Source: Chara braunii (taxonomy: Eukaryota > Streptophyta > Charophyceae > Charales > Characeae). From it: a DNA stretch of 21,298 nucleotides. The notes beneath the pieces were generated by a model. It was not told the origin of the DNA. It searched no databases and worked only from the letters and a program-made list of their open reading frames with translations. The stretch lies in contig BFEA01000204.1 in NCBI GenBank assembly GCA_003427395.1, forward strand, positions 983,872-1,005,169. The letters are read 5' to 3'. The translations under genes were made by a program, and so were the position numbers. Positions 1 through 9,938 of this stretch are shown one piece after another (the first letter of the stretch is position 1; every line of letters starts with the position of its first letter).

Positions 1-247
1 TCCTCATATCTGATGCACCGGGTCCAAAAGGTAAGCGAAGTAAATTGCCTAAAGTGCACAGTAATCTGCCATGCCTAGCTATGTCTCCTTCAAACCGTCT
101 AAAGTCAGTCCTGTCGACTGACACTTCCCGGTTTCCGTCAGCATGGAACCATAGCACCACGCCCAGACCATACAGGAAAGGTCCCGAAATCAGATCAAAT
201 CTGGCCTAGCCCACGAAACAACCCTCATCGGAATGGTGCACCCCATG
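1..247. other. No gene seen
   Basis: No open reading frame of note, no RNA gene and no recognisable element. The sequence is of mixed composition and leads directly into the two-copy repeat that follows. Confidence 0.5.
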
Positions 248-550
248 CCGAAAACCCGAAAAACCGAGGGACCTAAAAAACCCTCTGAAAAGCATGCCAA
301 TACGTCGACAAACCAGGCCTGAAAACAGAAAAACAAAAGCACCCTACAAAGTGGCCTGCTTGGCAACCAGCCAAGCCCCTAATGCACGCAGCCAGGCCCA
401 AGCCGAAAACCTGAAAAAAACGAGGGACCTAAAAAACCCTGCGAAAACCATGCCAATACGTCGACAAACCGGGCCTGGAAACAGAAAAACAGAAGCACCC
501 TTCCTATCAGGCCCAAAGTGGCCTGCTTGGCAACCAGCCAAGCCCCTAAT
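248..550. repeat. Two-copy direct repeat, about 137-148 bp
   Basis: A segment starting with ccgaaaac at 248 recurs at 403, a period of about 155 bp. Both copies carry the landmarks gagggacctaaaaaaccct, atgccaatacgtcgacaaac and tggcctgcttggcaaccag. They end in the same aagcccctaatg, at 384 and 550. The second copy has about 12 extra bases just before the aaagtggcctg landmark. A short open frame (294-674, plus) spans both copies and so contains an internal repeat. It is rich in R, K, Q and P and resembles no family I know, so I treat it as a by-product of the repeat. Confidence 0.85.
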
Positions 551-1080
551 GTCGTTAACAAAGACCATACTTTTTATCTTTGCAAAGGGCAGATTGGAAT
601 TTTGGGACTCGGACTTAGTCCAAAGCGCTTTTGTCCACCTATTGGCTGAATTGTGGAGACTGGTGGTATCATAAAACGGCCTGTTTCCCAGTACACTACT
701 TCACCTCTTGACTAGCTCTAAGAACAGGAAAGAAGCATTGCCTTGCACATCAAACTTCCACTGAAACATATTAGCAAACCACTTGAGATACTTCAGAAAG
801 AAATTGAGTGAGGGTTCATAGAGTTGGAATACTGGACCTATAAATTTCAAGTTTTCCAACAAAAAGCCGTATTTCTTCTCCTCCCCTTTTCTTGGGAAGG
901 GAAAAAAAACTTTCAGTGCTCCAACCTCAATGGGCAGCAGTAGTCTCTCCTCACCGTTCCTTATCTCCCTTTGTTATGCGTTTTTTCCTGCTTTTCCATG
1001 CTTCCTTGAATAGCCTGCATCGTTGCTTGTGCTCTTCTTCCTTCCAGTTTACTTCTGCCCTTTCTTTCTTTTGTTTTCTT
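551..1080. other. No gene seen; pyrimidine-rich at the right end
   Basis: No supported gene. Composition moves to T-rich and CT-rich sequence from about 860, leading into the poly-T tract of the antisense LINE end. The short open frames here are low in complexity, with F/S/L-rich translations, and are not believable proteins. Confidence 0.5.
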
Positions 1081-1230
1081 TTTCTTTTTTTTTCTTAAAG
1101 AGAAATCTGCAGTTTTATTATATGAATAATCAATGAGGCCGGGAACTCCTCAACATCTCACCCAGGACAGTGCTGGGGCCATTACCCAGATTTGGCTTGT
1201 GCTGGAAACCGGGTCCAGCGTCCCCAATGT
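1081..1230 (-). mobile_element. Antisense 3' end of a 5'-truncated LINE
   Basis: Read on the minus strand this is a LINE 3' UTR tail. It contains the stem-loop GCTGGACCCGGTTTCCAGC (plus-strand 1201-1219), then a CCCGGCCTC block, then AATAAAA (complement of 1113-1119), and ends in an A-rich tail (complement of the T-rich 1081-1095). The same blocks in the same order occur at the 3' end of LINE-A (9775-9973), so the two belong to one family or close relatives. No coding sequence of the element is attached, as expected for a 5'-truncated insertion. I did not find a convincing target-site duplication. Confidence 0.75.
1201..1219 (-). promoter_or_regulatory. Conserved 3' stem-loop, antisense copy
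   Basis: Read on the minus strand it gives GCTGGA-CCCGGTT-TCCAGC, identical to 9775-9793, preceded by GGGGAC. It lies about 105-120 bp before the A-rich end of its element. Confidence 0.7.
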
Positions 1231-1760
1231 CTGCAACTTCTTTTTTTAATAAATAAAACAGGTCCTTATGAGAAACAATAATATTATTCAAATGAAGAAG
1301 AAGACATGAGTTTTACTGTCATGGCGCTATCTACTTCCTCACTGCATCAGCTCGTCTTCACACCGACGAGATGAATCCAACCCTTCTACTCATACACCAC
1401 TCAGATCGAGGCTTTGTGGAATTGAGCTATCTACTTTTATACTACTGCCTACCCCATATGTCCATCCAAAAGGAGATATCAGAACCTTCTTTCGAGATCC
1501 CGTACCCTACCTTCACAAATGCTTAGAACCCTACCCCGTGGGATTATTCCTATCGGGGTACCCAAGGCACTCTGCCCGGGTTTACCTGCGAAAAGTAGCA
1601 GATCTGAATTGAGATGGGGCCCATTTGGCCATATTCGTGACCCGTTTGAGCCCGACACCAATATGAGGCTGTTGCAACCTCTCCCTATCCTGTCGAAGGC
1701 TCTGGAGAAACTATTCCTAGAAAATGACAAAACAGTGGAAAAATAACCGGAAAAATAGCA
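1231..1760. other. No gene seen
   Basis: Overlapping short open frames on both strands (1519-1746 plus, 1479-1730 minus) are mutual shadows without recognisable motifs. I support no gene, RNA or mobile element here. Confidence 0.45.
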
Positions 1761-1877
1761 GGAAACAGAAAATTCTGATCCCCATTACCAGGTTATCTGT
1801 GGGAAGAGCCTTCCGAATTGGTTACACCAGATACCGATCTGAACTGAAGTCGGAGCACGCACAGGTGTTCATCTGAC
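1761..1877 (+). repeat. Dispersed repeat, copy 1
   Basis: This segment aligns, with substitutions and small gaps, to 9978-10120 on the other side of LINE-A. Shared blocks in the same order are ggaaac..gaa..ttc, a cttcc..tggtt block, the best-conserved core ccagatacc(g/a)atctgaactga, and cacaggtgtt. The family is unknown. Its place on both sides of LINE-A suggests either a local duplication older than the insertion or a repeat family that is common in this genome. Confidence 0.6.
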
Positions 1878-1949
1878 CGGAATCAGGTCTTACACGCGCT
1901 CAGTGGAAATTGCTCGTAGTAAAGATGAAAATGGTGGGAAAGACAATTC

Positions 1950-2488
1950 AAAAATTTGCCGCAAAGTTCGTGAAACTGACCGGGCGGGGGACGGGCGGTA
2001 TGCGGTAACGCTGCGCTATGTGTAGTGCTAGGCCCACACCGGGTGCGCCGGTGAGAGCTAGGGCAGGGAAACACAGCAAGGTACCATACCTCCCCATGAG
2101 AGCTTTTCGCCCTCGGTAATTCCAAAGACGAAAGCCATCGCGGGTCTGGTCACACATCGGGACTCTGGTGTGAGTGTCCACCGTGGAATATCGGGGACTT
2201 GACCGGAACCGTCTGCCACAAGGAAACACAGCCCGGGAAATGACAGAGTAATGGAGCCAGTGTGAACAGTGCAGCGGATATCTCCCAGCCAAGTCGAGGA
2301 GAAAAAGGAGCGTAGCGCCAAGTCAAGACTGGGGAATTTCCCCCACAGGTATAAAACGCCCATGCATCTACCCTGGTAGAAAGTTGGAACATGCTGATTT
2401 GTCCCTATTTATAACACGCCTCGAAGTAGATTTTACTTTATTTTATCAATCTCTCTTATAGTCTAACCCCACGCTCTTCGTCCCTGAA
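1950..2488 (+). promoter_or_regulatory. Probable 5' UTR and promoter region of LINE-A
   Basis: This gene-free stretch directly precedes the first ORF1 methionine. A TATA-like box TATAAAA lies at 2350-2356, about 133 bp upstream of the ORF1 ATG, and a second AT-rich TTTATAA lies near 2408. LINEs usually carry an internal promoter in the 5' UTR, so regulatory content is expected, but no start site can be proved from sequence. The left boundary is uncertain. I set it after GGTGGGAAAGACAATTC (1933-1949), which partly matches the bases just after the poly-A tail (9974-9991) and may be a decayed target-site duplication. Confidence 0.4.
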
Positions 2489-3229
2489 ATGGAGCCCTCT
2501 GAAGAGAGCCCGACAATACCAGACGAAGAAAAGAAGAGGATCCGGGACTTGCTCTCACAGTGCTTTACAGATGGGATTCTACCCAAGAACCTGGCCAAGA
2601 ACACCATAGAAGTGGGGGAGGACTACGTGCGAGTAGTGGTCAACCCCCAATTCTATCAAATTCAGGCCAAATGGTTAAGGGAACATGCCGTCACCATAAC
2701 GTTCGGAGATGAATCAACCTCGCTACCTATAGATGTGAAAAAACACTTGGTACGAGTGTACAAAAATGGTTGGGCAAACGCAAAACAAATTGATGTTCCA
2801 CTAAAAAGAGGATTGTTCCACAATGAGGGCAAGAACTTGGTCACATATGTGGCAACAGCGAAGGAAATCGCCTCATGGATGTTGAAGGTGGGGCAGACGA
2901 AGACCACGTTAGATGGCAAAACATATACCCTTACCTTTCAACCGTGGATGACAGAACAGGAATTGTGGGAGTGGAGAGAAGTTGCGAAGTATCGCTTCTT
3001 TTGGATTCGGTGCCAGCAAGTTCCCATCGCAGCCCTAGCACCTCTACACGATGCCGTGCAGGATGCGTTTGGCACAGTAGTAAAGGCCTTCCCCGCGTAC
3101 AACGACGCGGATGCACCAGATCTGCTAAATGTGCGGTTTGACGTAGAGTCGGCAGCACGTCTGCGATACAAACGGTATTTGATAGTAGATATGGGGGAGG
3201 ATGGGTACGTTGAGATAGAGGTACGTTGA
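2489..3229 (+). pseudogene. LINE-A ORF1, N-terminal part
   Basis: An open frame of 246 residues starts at the first ATG after the 5' UTR. In LINEs the ORF1 protein binds element RNA and helps form the retrotransposition particle. I do not recognise a standard RRM; the region is assigned to ORF1 by its position upstream of the APE-RT ORF and by the knuckle that follows. The protein starts with an acidic stretch (MEPSEESPTIPDEEKKR) and then becomes a mixed, globular-looking sequence with several W residues. The frame stops early at 3227-3229 inside a 16-bp triplication. With a single unit the frame would run directly into the Cys/His segment starting at 3253, so the stop is a duplication artefact of this copy. 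Confidence 0.7.
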
Positions 3230-3252
3230 GATAGAGGTACGTTGAGATAGAG
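3205..3252 (+). repeat. 16-bp unit repeated three times in tandem
   Basis: The unit GTACGTTGAGATAGAG occurs exactly three times, at 3205-3220, 3221-3236 and 3237-3252. The two extra copies add 32 bp, which shifts the frame and creates the ORF1 stop at 3229. The units are identical, so the expansion is recent, or it is an assembly or read artefact. Confidence 0.95.
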
Positions 3253-3792
3253 GTAGTATGTGCTACAACTCCCTGGTGCCCTGCCTGCAGACGCCATTTC
3301 CACGCGGAAGGAGATCCGGAATGCCCCAAGCGAAAGCAGAAATCCTACGCGGACGCGACGAAGGGTGACAACCCAAAAGTAGACAAATTCACTCCAAAGA
3401 GGGGGCCGGGAGGGGGGGGGGGGGGGGNAAGGGGGGAAAAGGGGGAAAAGGGGGAAAAGGGGGGGAGGGAAAAACCCCCCCCCCCCCCCCCCCCACCTCC
3501 TCCCCCTGCCCCGACAGAAGAGAAAGATAAACCGGATAAGGATCCGGAGCCACAACCCGATCCACTCACGGACATTGACGAAGGGATAGGAAAACAAAAA
3601 GATGGGGAAAATGACGAAAAGGAAGCAATGGATGAAGACAAGACAGCAGCGGGAAGAGAAAAAAGGAAGAGGGAGGAGGAGAAAGAAGAAGAAGAGGGAA
3701 CCCTTCTGGGAAAGGAGGAGGGCAAGGCGGAGGAGAAAACTAGTGGAGGCGACGGACGAGGAAGAAGAAGAACAGGTCTTCTCAGAGGATAG
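3253..3792 (+). pseudogene. LINE-A ORF1, knuckle, Pro-rich and acidic middle part
   Basis: This frame (phase 1) continues ORF1 after the triplication. It opens with CATTPWCPACRRHFHAEG, then DPECPK: a Cys/His cluster with spacing C-X2-C-X4-H-X5-C (CPACRRHFHAEGDPEC), resembling a retroelement zinc knuckle and suggesting nucleic-acid binding. A Gly-rich run coded by the G tract follows, then a Pro run coded by the C tract. After that comes a charged segment (PTEEKDKPDKDPEPQPDP and a K/E-rich stretch) ending at TAG 3790-3792. The phase is the same before and after the homopolymer tract, although N3428 hides one base. An acidic run in another phase (to 3964) suggests a further frameshift near 3740. 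Confidence 0.6.
3411..3494. repeat. G-run, (G5A4)n and C-run tract with one N
   Basis: Sixteen G's (3412-3427) are followed by N (3428), then by blocks of five to seven G's separated by AAAA, and then by 20 C's (3475-3494). The G blocks with four-base loops are a textbook G-quadruplex motif on the plus strand. The G and C runs could also pair with each other. The tract lies inside ORF1 and codes for Gly, then Pro. The N shows that sequencing had trouble here, so run lengths are unreliable. Confidence 0.9.
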
Positions 3793-3964
3793 CGAGATGG
3801 GAAGTGAAGAAGAGGGAGAGGAGGACCTCGGTGAATCTGGGGGAGAAGGGGACAATATTGGATTAGCTTCCCTAATTGATTCCGATCCAACGAAGGTCTA
3901 TGAAAATAACGCATTGGGTTCAAGTCCCCAGAGGAAACCCCGAGAAAGGAACCCTCACTCCTAA
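3602..3964 (+). pseudogene. LINE-A ORF1, acidic segment in the shifted frame
   Basis: From about 3750 this phase reads EATDEEEEEQVFSEDSEMGS and continues acidic to a stop at 3964. Upstream of about 3740 the believable phase is the other one (3253-3792), so the first part of this open frame is a basic K/R-rich shadow. I read the second half as genuine ORF1 sequence, probably a disordered acidic linker. There is no enzymatic motif. Confidence 0.5.
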
Positions 3965-4251
3965 ATAAGGCAATACCCATGAGAACACTGAAGGGTGTCC
4001 CAACTGAAGAAGGAGATGCCTCCTCAGAGGAAGATTTCACAGACTGCCGTAAAGCTATCACCAACTCAGAGCAAGACGATACCCCCAGGCAAAACCCCGA
4101 GAAAGGAACCCTCACTCCTAAATAAGGTAATACCCATGAGAACACTGAAGGGTATCCCAACTGAAGAAGGACATGCCTCCTCAGAGGAAGATTTCACAGA
4201 CTGTCGTGAAGCTATCACCAACTCAGAGCAAGACGATACCCCCAGGCAGGG
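3938..4251 (+). repeat. 157-bp tandem duplication inside ORF1
   Basis: The block beginning around accccgagaaagg (3938) recurs 157 bp later (4095). Both copies contain acccatgagaacactgaagg, cctcctcagaggaagatttc and atcaccaactcagagcaag. I count about five substitutions, roughly 3 percent. Because 157 is not a multiple of three, the phase changes between copies. The translation TEEGHASSEEDFTDCREAIT appears in one phase in copy 2 and in another in copy 1. Confidence 0.9.
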
Positions 4252-4285
4252 AGGAGTAACAGAAAAATTGGTACATAACACATAA

Positions 4286-5041
4286 AAAGGCGGGACTCAC
4301 TCCCCTGCGAAGAAAGTTAAGGTAGTAAATAGAAGAAAGGACAAAATTTCGAACCAACAAAGACAAAGTTCAAGATCGGCGAAGCAGACACTGTCCTCTG
4401 CTCCACCAATGGCCACAGTATCCAGAGTGGAGAAAATCCAAAAGAAGGTGGAACAAATCGCAGCACCAATGATATGCATGCAGTCGGCACAAGGCCCGGT
4501 TGTCCTAATGAAGTTACAAGAGGCACTTCCAACGTTTAGCATACAAGGTCCCCCAACAGCAAAGCTCTTGACAAACGAGATCAATGACCGATTTTTGGCT
4601 GAAGGTTTAACAAGTGCACTTGTACCGGAACCGAAACGTGGCCGTATCCTGGTAAATAGGGGGGATGGCAAGGTTGCGGTACACATATCTTTCGTGAAAC
4701 TTCAAGGGGATAGGCAAGCCCTGACCAAACTGCGTGCAGAGAATACTTACTGGTTCCCCCTGGCACACTTTTTGGATCTGGGAGTGGACACTCTCAAAGA
4801 TGTTGAGCTGGATGCAGGAATCTCAGCGTACACGGTGGCAGAATGGATCGCCCAAAATCACTTGATGGACACTCTGACAACGACATCCTTTGCTGATAGC
4901 CTGGCTTACTCCCTTCCCCCCCCAGAGTCCGTAGGACAGGGGGAAGGGGAGAGAAAGAAAAACAAACAGAGAGAGAAGTCGGTAGCAGGCAGCCGTATCC
5001 AACAACGCGGTCGAGGCAATGCCCATGGTCTTACCAAATAG
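4286..5041 (+). pseudogene. LINE-A ORF1, C-terminal part
   Basis: After a TAA at 4283-4285 the same phase stays open to 5041. It starts with a basic stretch, PAKKVKVVNRRKDK, that looks like a nuclear localisation signal. A globular-looking part follows from the ATG at 4409 (a 210-residue frame), with segments such as LVPEPKRGRILVNRGDGKVAV and SAYTVAEWIAQNHLMD. The tail is basic and Q/K/R-rich (GERKKNKQREK). I recognise no enzyme fold and infer an ORF1 C-terminus from its place just upstream of the APE domain. Its last 23 nt overlap the start of ORF2 in another phase, a common LINE arrangement that suggests re-initiation or a similar coupling. Confidence 0.6.
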
Positions 5042-6350
5042 GATCAGAATATCCACGTGGAATGTAAGAGGAATGGGTGATTCTAATGGAAGGTACAAAA
5101 AATCCCGCATCCGCTCGTGGGTAGCTTCGCAGAATATATAGATATTATGCCTGCAGGAAACCAAGCTTTCAGAAAGAAAGCTTGCGGAAATTCAGGGCTG
5201 GTGGGATGGACCCCAGGTTTGGGCCCCCGCCGTTGGTTCGAAAGGTGGAGTAGCTATTCTCATAGATAAAAATCTGGATGTAGAGATAATAGATAGCTAT
5301 GTGGACCAGGAAGGTAGGTGGGCATGGATGAAAATAGCAGTAGAAGAGGAGGATGTTCACTATCAGGATAGAATTGATTTTATAGCTAATTTGCCATCAT
5401 GCATCCCGGATACAGAAAACCTAGTCCTGGCAGGGGATTGAAACTCGATCTTTAACCCCGGCCAGGACTCACTAAAAGTGGGCCCCATCAGAGAAGATAT
5501 TGTAACTTTATCAGCCTTGGTGGAAGCACAAGCATTAATAGATGTTTACAGAATCTTTAACCCAGATGACTTTGGATTTACCTGGTATGGCCCAAAACCC
5601 AGTCCCACCACACCGGCTCCGCGCAAAAGATTAGATTTGTTCTTGGTCAGGGGCACACCCTGGGATAGGAGCATGTGGTGCGATCTGCAAACATCAGAAA
5701 TCTCAGATCGCTACCCAGTAGTGCTAGACAGCCTCTCAAAAGAAGTAATAGAGAGACACCGCCCACCCTTTAGACTAAATGTAAACATCTTAAAGGACAA
5801 AGGAGTGGTGCAATGGATCACGGCCCATATGGAGTCATGGCCGGAGGCGAAAGACTTGTTTGAACAGTATGATGGATGGGCAACAACAGGCTTTGCAATA
5901 ATCCAAGCAGCCCTTAAAGAAGTTTCACGTATGAAGGCAGCCAACAGAGCATGGCAGGAAAAAAGGTTAGTAGCTCTAATTAAGGAAGCAAAAGGAAAAA
6001 TGGGTCAAAATCCGTTCTCAGACTATTACTGGACAGAAAAACAACAAGGGGCACTACTAGCACTGGAAGATCTGGAAGTAAGAAAGCAACGGGAATGGCT
6101 GGAATTGTTTACATTCAGAGGGGTAGTTGGCTACGATAGAATGACTAGTCTAACATTCCGTTCTTTGTTATTAAGACAAGCGAAACCACTAGTGAGAGAA
6201 TTAATGCATCCGTTCGCATTAAACGCCCCCCTAGCATCGAATACCATAGACATGTGTGCCTACGCCTTAGAATACTACAGAGACATAGTCTCGACAAGAC
6301 GACCATTTGACTCACCAGATGGAAATCTGTCAGACTTCTCCGACTTTTGA
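5019..6350 (+). pseudogene. LINE-A ORF2, APE-type endonuclease domain and linker
   Basis: ORF2 begins at ATG 5019 (or 5025). The APE endonuclease nicks target DNA to prime reverse transcription. Visible motifs in order are STWNVRGMGD (catalytic Asn), LCLQETKLSE (metal-binding Glu), LVLAGD-stop-NSIF (the GDWN motif with W changed to TGA at 5439-5441), FTWYGP, and SDRYPVV near 5706. In the last one the catalytic His of the usual SDH is Arg (CGC, 5709-5711). Another in-frame stop, TAG, is at 5139-5141, and a TGA at 6348-6350 separates this part from the RT. All segments share one phase, so this part decayed by point changes rather than frameshifts. Endonuclease activity is very unlikely. Confidence 0.85.
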
Positions 6351-7664
6351 CCACAGTCACTGAAGACAATAACCCCAACAGCAAGGGAAGAGCTTGAAGC
6401 GCCTATGACAGAGAGAGAAATAAGGCAGGCAGCCAGGCAGATGGCCAAGGGCAAATGCCCAGGCCTAGACGGTCTGCCAATTGAACTATTTCTGGCAGCT
6501 TGGCCGGCCTTTGCCCCGGTGCTATGTGATATTTATAACAGAACAATGCAAACCGGATCAATGCCAACAGAATTTATAAAGGGTATGATCACCCTGTTGT
6601 ATAAAAAGGGTGATAAGAGGCAAGTGAGCAACTGGAGACCAATTTCCCTCCTGAACGTAATCTATAAACTCTTCGCAAAGACCCTAGCTATACGACTGGC
6701 AAAGTTGCTGCCCGATCTGATTGGCTGGGAACAGGGGGCCTTCGTTAAGGGAAGATCGATCTTCGAAAACATCATCTCGACAGTACAGGCACTAGAGACC
6801 ATCAACAAAGAAAAAAGGGATGTGGCGGTCCTCCTCCTCGATATGGAAATGGCGTACGACAAGGTAGGATGGAGCTTCATGACCACATCCCTGCGTAAGA
6901 TGGGCTTTGGAGATGGCTTCTGCAGATGTGTGGCAGCAAGCTTCTTTCGGGCCAAATCAGTAGTAGTGGTTAATGGGAAACTATCAGATGAATTCTCACT
7001 GTCGCGCTCCCTTAGACAAGGCTACCCCCTAGCACCCTTGCTTTTTGTCATTCAGCTAGAAGTCTTATTGGAAAATATCAGGACGAACGAAAAAATCAGG
7101 GGTTTAAAGGTAAATCAACACACTCAGTGGAAAGGAGGGGCAATTGCGGACGATCTAACAGTAGCATGCGAAAATTCAGTAGACACAATGCAGGAACTTA
7201 GATCAGTACTAGATTCTTATTGCTCACTATCAGAGGCATCTATTAATTGGGACAAATCAGCCTATTTCTTACCCCCTACCAAGGAACTATGTGTGGAGTG
7301 GGGCCTCAAAAAAATTCAGGCCTCATCTGACCGCTTTCTTGGAGTTCAAGTTTCCTTGGTAGATTGCTCGGATGTGCAGGACTCATTGCTGGCAGAAAAA
7401 GTGGCAGCTCGAATTATGGGATGGGTTCGCGGCTACAAACTCTCTCTATTTGGAAGAGCATTGGTGCTGTCGGCGGCAGCACTCTCCATCTTGTGGTACC
7501 CATTATCCATCCATCTCCTGGGAAACAAAGCTTATGCCAGCATTAAAAAAGCAGCTAGCCGCTATCTTTGGAAACCATCAGCCTCAGACCAACAAGGGTT
7601 CTTAGCCAAAGCTGCTTGGGACGCAGTGCAGCCCCAAGAACACAGGGGGGGCTGGGGATCCTAG
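6351..7664 (+). pseudogene. LINE-A ORF2, reverse transcriptase domain
   Basis: This is in phase with the APE part after the TGA at 6348-6350. Counting from Met 6405: GKCPGLDGLPIELF (residues 16-29), YKKGDKRQVSNWRPISLLN (66-84), motif A LDMEMAYDKV (145-154, catalytic Asp146), motif B RQGYPLAPLLF (204-214) and motif C IADD (247-250). This is the L1-like LINE RT pattern. Departures from the usual motifs are C to Y in the QG-C-P-L segment and F to I in FADD; both catalytic Asp residues of motif C remain. The frame ends at 7664 because a run of seven G's (7645-7651) shifts it; with one G fewer the protein continues as HRGGLGILDP. Confidence 0.9.
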
Positions 7665-8350
7665 ATCCCATTCAACAGAACAGAGGTTTACTGGGAAAGT
7701 GGGTAGTAGCAGCAGTTTTCGGAAACAGGAACAAGCTGTGGATCAGGCTAGCGGAATCCATCCCTGCAAAAGAATGGAACTTAGCCAGACCCAATGACGT
7801 ATGGGCATGTTTCTTTATTCCCTCCTTTGTAGCCAGGAGACTGACGTCCAAGCAATGGAAAAATATCCTAGCCGCATGGCGAAAGATCTTTCCACAGACA
7901 CAAAAACCACCGCAGACCAGGATAGAGGTCCTCAATCAAATCCTCTTCGAGAACACGTTTATAAGGCAAGAAGACGACACAAGCTTCCCAGCAGATGGGA
8001 AGGCAGGAACTTTTGGTAAGACGTGGGTGGAAAAAGGGGTGGTCCAGATCAAGGATCTCTGGGACCAGAACACAAATGACTGGATACCTCTGGCAGCTCT
8101 GCGGAGGAAGCTACCTGCAGTACGACATCTAGAGAGGAACTACCTGAACTTACAGCAAGCTGTGCCAGATTACTGGCTCCGAGCCATCCGAACAGAGGGG
8201 GTAAAGCCCCCTGATGCATGGTGGGAAGACCCGGAGGACTCGAGAAGAATACTCCGAATCTTGGGCCCAGATTTAGTGCAGGGAGTGAGGGTCCAGGTCT
8301 GGTTGCACACCGCTGCGAATGAGGATGGAAAACTCAAAGCAGAAGGATAG
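7645..8350 (+). pseudogene. LINE-A ORF2, post-RT connection region
   Basis: After the G-run frameshift, ORF2 continues in phase 2 with GGLGILDPIQQNRGLLGKWV, the conserved segment after the thumb of plant LINE RTs. A W-rich connection region follows, to a TAG at 8348-8350. Beyond the stop the same phase is still coding-like (KTIHRSSDIITEVRVWETS and GALQVEPLLTGWEEI) to about 8510. The start used here is the phase switch, not a methionine. Confidence 0.75.
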
Positions 8351-8511
8351 AAGACCATCCACAGAAGCAGCGACATCATCACAGAGGTAAGAGTTTGGGA
8401 GACGTCCCCGAAGTCAGGCAAGATAGCTAGACTAATTACAAGGCAACCAGGAGCCCTCCAAGTAGAACCTCTGCTAACAGGGTGGGAGGAGATTGACAAG
8501 GCAGAAGACTT

Positions 8512-9273
8512 TTGTCCAGTATACTGCTACTGCTATGCTACACTGTAGCAGTAGGGCGAAAGGTACAACATGCAAAGAGGAAGATGCAGGCGATCACTTT
8601 GGCAACTGCAAGAGCGGCCAAAGAACCTGGCTTCCAACTGGGAAACTTGGACTTCGAGAAACTATGGATGGCCCTAAAGAGGATTCCTTCCCAGAAACAT
8701 GCCAGCCTTATGTGGACACAGTCCCTGTTTATAACCGCATCTGCAACGTGGCTGCGGTCAAGAGGAATGGACGTCACAGAGACATGCATGCGCTGTGATT
8801 GGGCCTGGGAAACTACGCCCCATCTATGGTTGTACTGCCCACGGGCCCATCAGGTCTGGCAGTGGTGGATAAACTATTGGAAGGGCTTTGCAAACAGCAC
8901 CTTTAACTGGACACACGAGTGGACACTGTATGGCTTGTGCCCGGATCCTACAGATCTAGGAAAGGGCTGGGGATACGTAGCGCTGGTCTGCAGAGGAGTT
9001 GTTATGGACTCTGTCTGGAGAGCAAGGAACAAGGCTGTGTTCAGAGCTGAAGATACATCATTTACAAGTCAGATAGCAGCAATCAAGAACGAGATAAGAC
9101 GGATGATCAGAATAGACTGGCACAACAAGGGGAGGTCTCCCACTAAGGGCCTGTACTGGTTTAAGGAGACATGGGCAAAAGACTCAATCCTAGCCTCAGT
9201 CTCTATGGAAGGGAAACTCTTGTTGGCCAGCTGGCTGCATCAAGAAAACAGAGAAGATAGTACTTTCACATGA
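8512..9273 (+). pseudogene. LINE-A ORF2, C-terminal zf-RVT domain
   Basis: This is the last ORF2 piece, in phase 1 after a frameshift somewhere in 8510-8570. The open frame begins at a TTG, so its first residues are not a true start. The segment TCMRCDWAWETTPHLWLYCP, with Cys92, Cys95, His104 and Cys109 of the open frame, is the C-X2-C-X8-H-X4-C finger typical of plant LINE C-termini (zf-RVT type). WKGFANSTFNWTHEW and DSVWRARNKAVFR follow, matching the usual tail after the finger. The finger residues are intact. In related LINEs this region helps bind element RNA; here I infer that from the family. I see no RNase H domain. Confidence 0.85.
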
Positions 9274-9934
9274 ACAGAGGGCCGCCATTAGGCCTAAAAA
9301 AGGTAATGATATGTGGATGGGGTATTCTGATTAAGGAAGGTTGATATTAGAAGAATAGAGGAATGTTGTTTTCACCTGTCACTAGGCTATCAAGAACAAG
9401 CGGAGAGACTGAGACTATGGTTGTAGCAGTACGTGGTTAGTAGGAATGGGATAGAAGGGTCCTTAGTTTTAGAACAGGCCGACTTAGGCCAGTCAAGGGG
9501 ACGATACGATATAAGATTTGATTATTAAATGCAAGCGACCATTCAGGCTGTTCAGGTCATCGTTTGAGAAGCTTTTAAGTCTAAGGTTGAATGAGCCTGA
9601 GAGCGTGAATGCAAACTGTGCTGAGAAGGGATGTTTTTTTTTTCAGGCTTTATCTAGTTCATATGAGCCCGCCTCAATGCACAACTGTTACACTGAGCTA
9701 GTCATTTCCGGATAGCTTCCTCTTTTACTCTGAGCTTCAAAGTTTATTTTTTGGAAAGCGTCTTAGGAGGGGATGCTGGACCCGGTTTCCAGCGGTTGGG
9801 TCGAGAAATGGGAGTAGTTAGTGTGGTTGTCGAGCTTGGCTCGTAAGCGAAACTGGCGAAGGCTGCCAGGGTAACCCCGGGTTGAATTGTGAGGTCCCCG
9901 GCCTCGTTCCAATGATTTTGCAATAAAAGTTTCA

Positions 9935-9938
<4 letters not shown>
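9274..9938 (+). other. LINE-A 3' UTR
   Basis: This non-coding tail of about 665 bp lies between the ORF2 stop and the poly-A. It holds a stem-loop (9775-9793), a CCCCGGCCTC block near 9896 and AATAAA (9922-9927), 11 bp before the A tract. The stem-loop and GGCCTC block recur at the antisense end at 1081-1230, which supports a functional 3' recognition region. Confidence 0.75.
9775..9793 (+). promoter_or_regulatory. Conserved 3' stem-loop, LINE-A copy
   Basis: GCTGGA-CCCGGTT-TCCAGC folds as a perfect 6-bp stem with a 7-nt loop and is preceded by GGGGAT. It is identical to the antisense copy at 1201-1219. Some LINE RTs recognise a 3' hairpin; I infer that role here from position and conservation. 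Confidence 0.7.

Noticed and set aside
1883-2392. Overlapping minus-strand frames of 80-114 residues upstream of LINE-A ORF1
   Set aside because: Several frames overlap in different phases with Cys/Trp/Arg-rich, motif-free translations. They are best explained as chance frames in a GC-rich 5' UTR.
2938-4160. Long minus-strand frames rich in Pro, Ser and Phe
   Set aside because: They are the shadow of LINE-A ORF1 and the G/C tract. The plus strand has the phase-consistent retroelement sequence.
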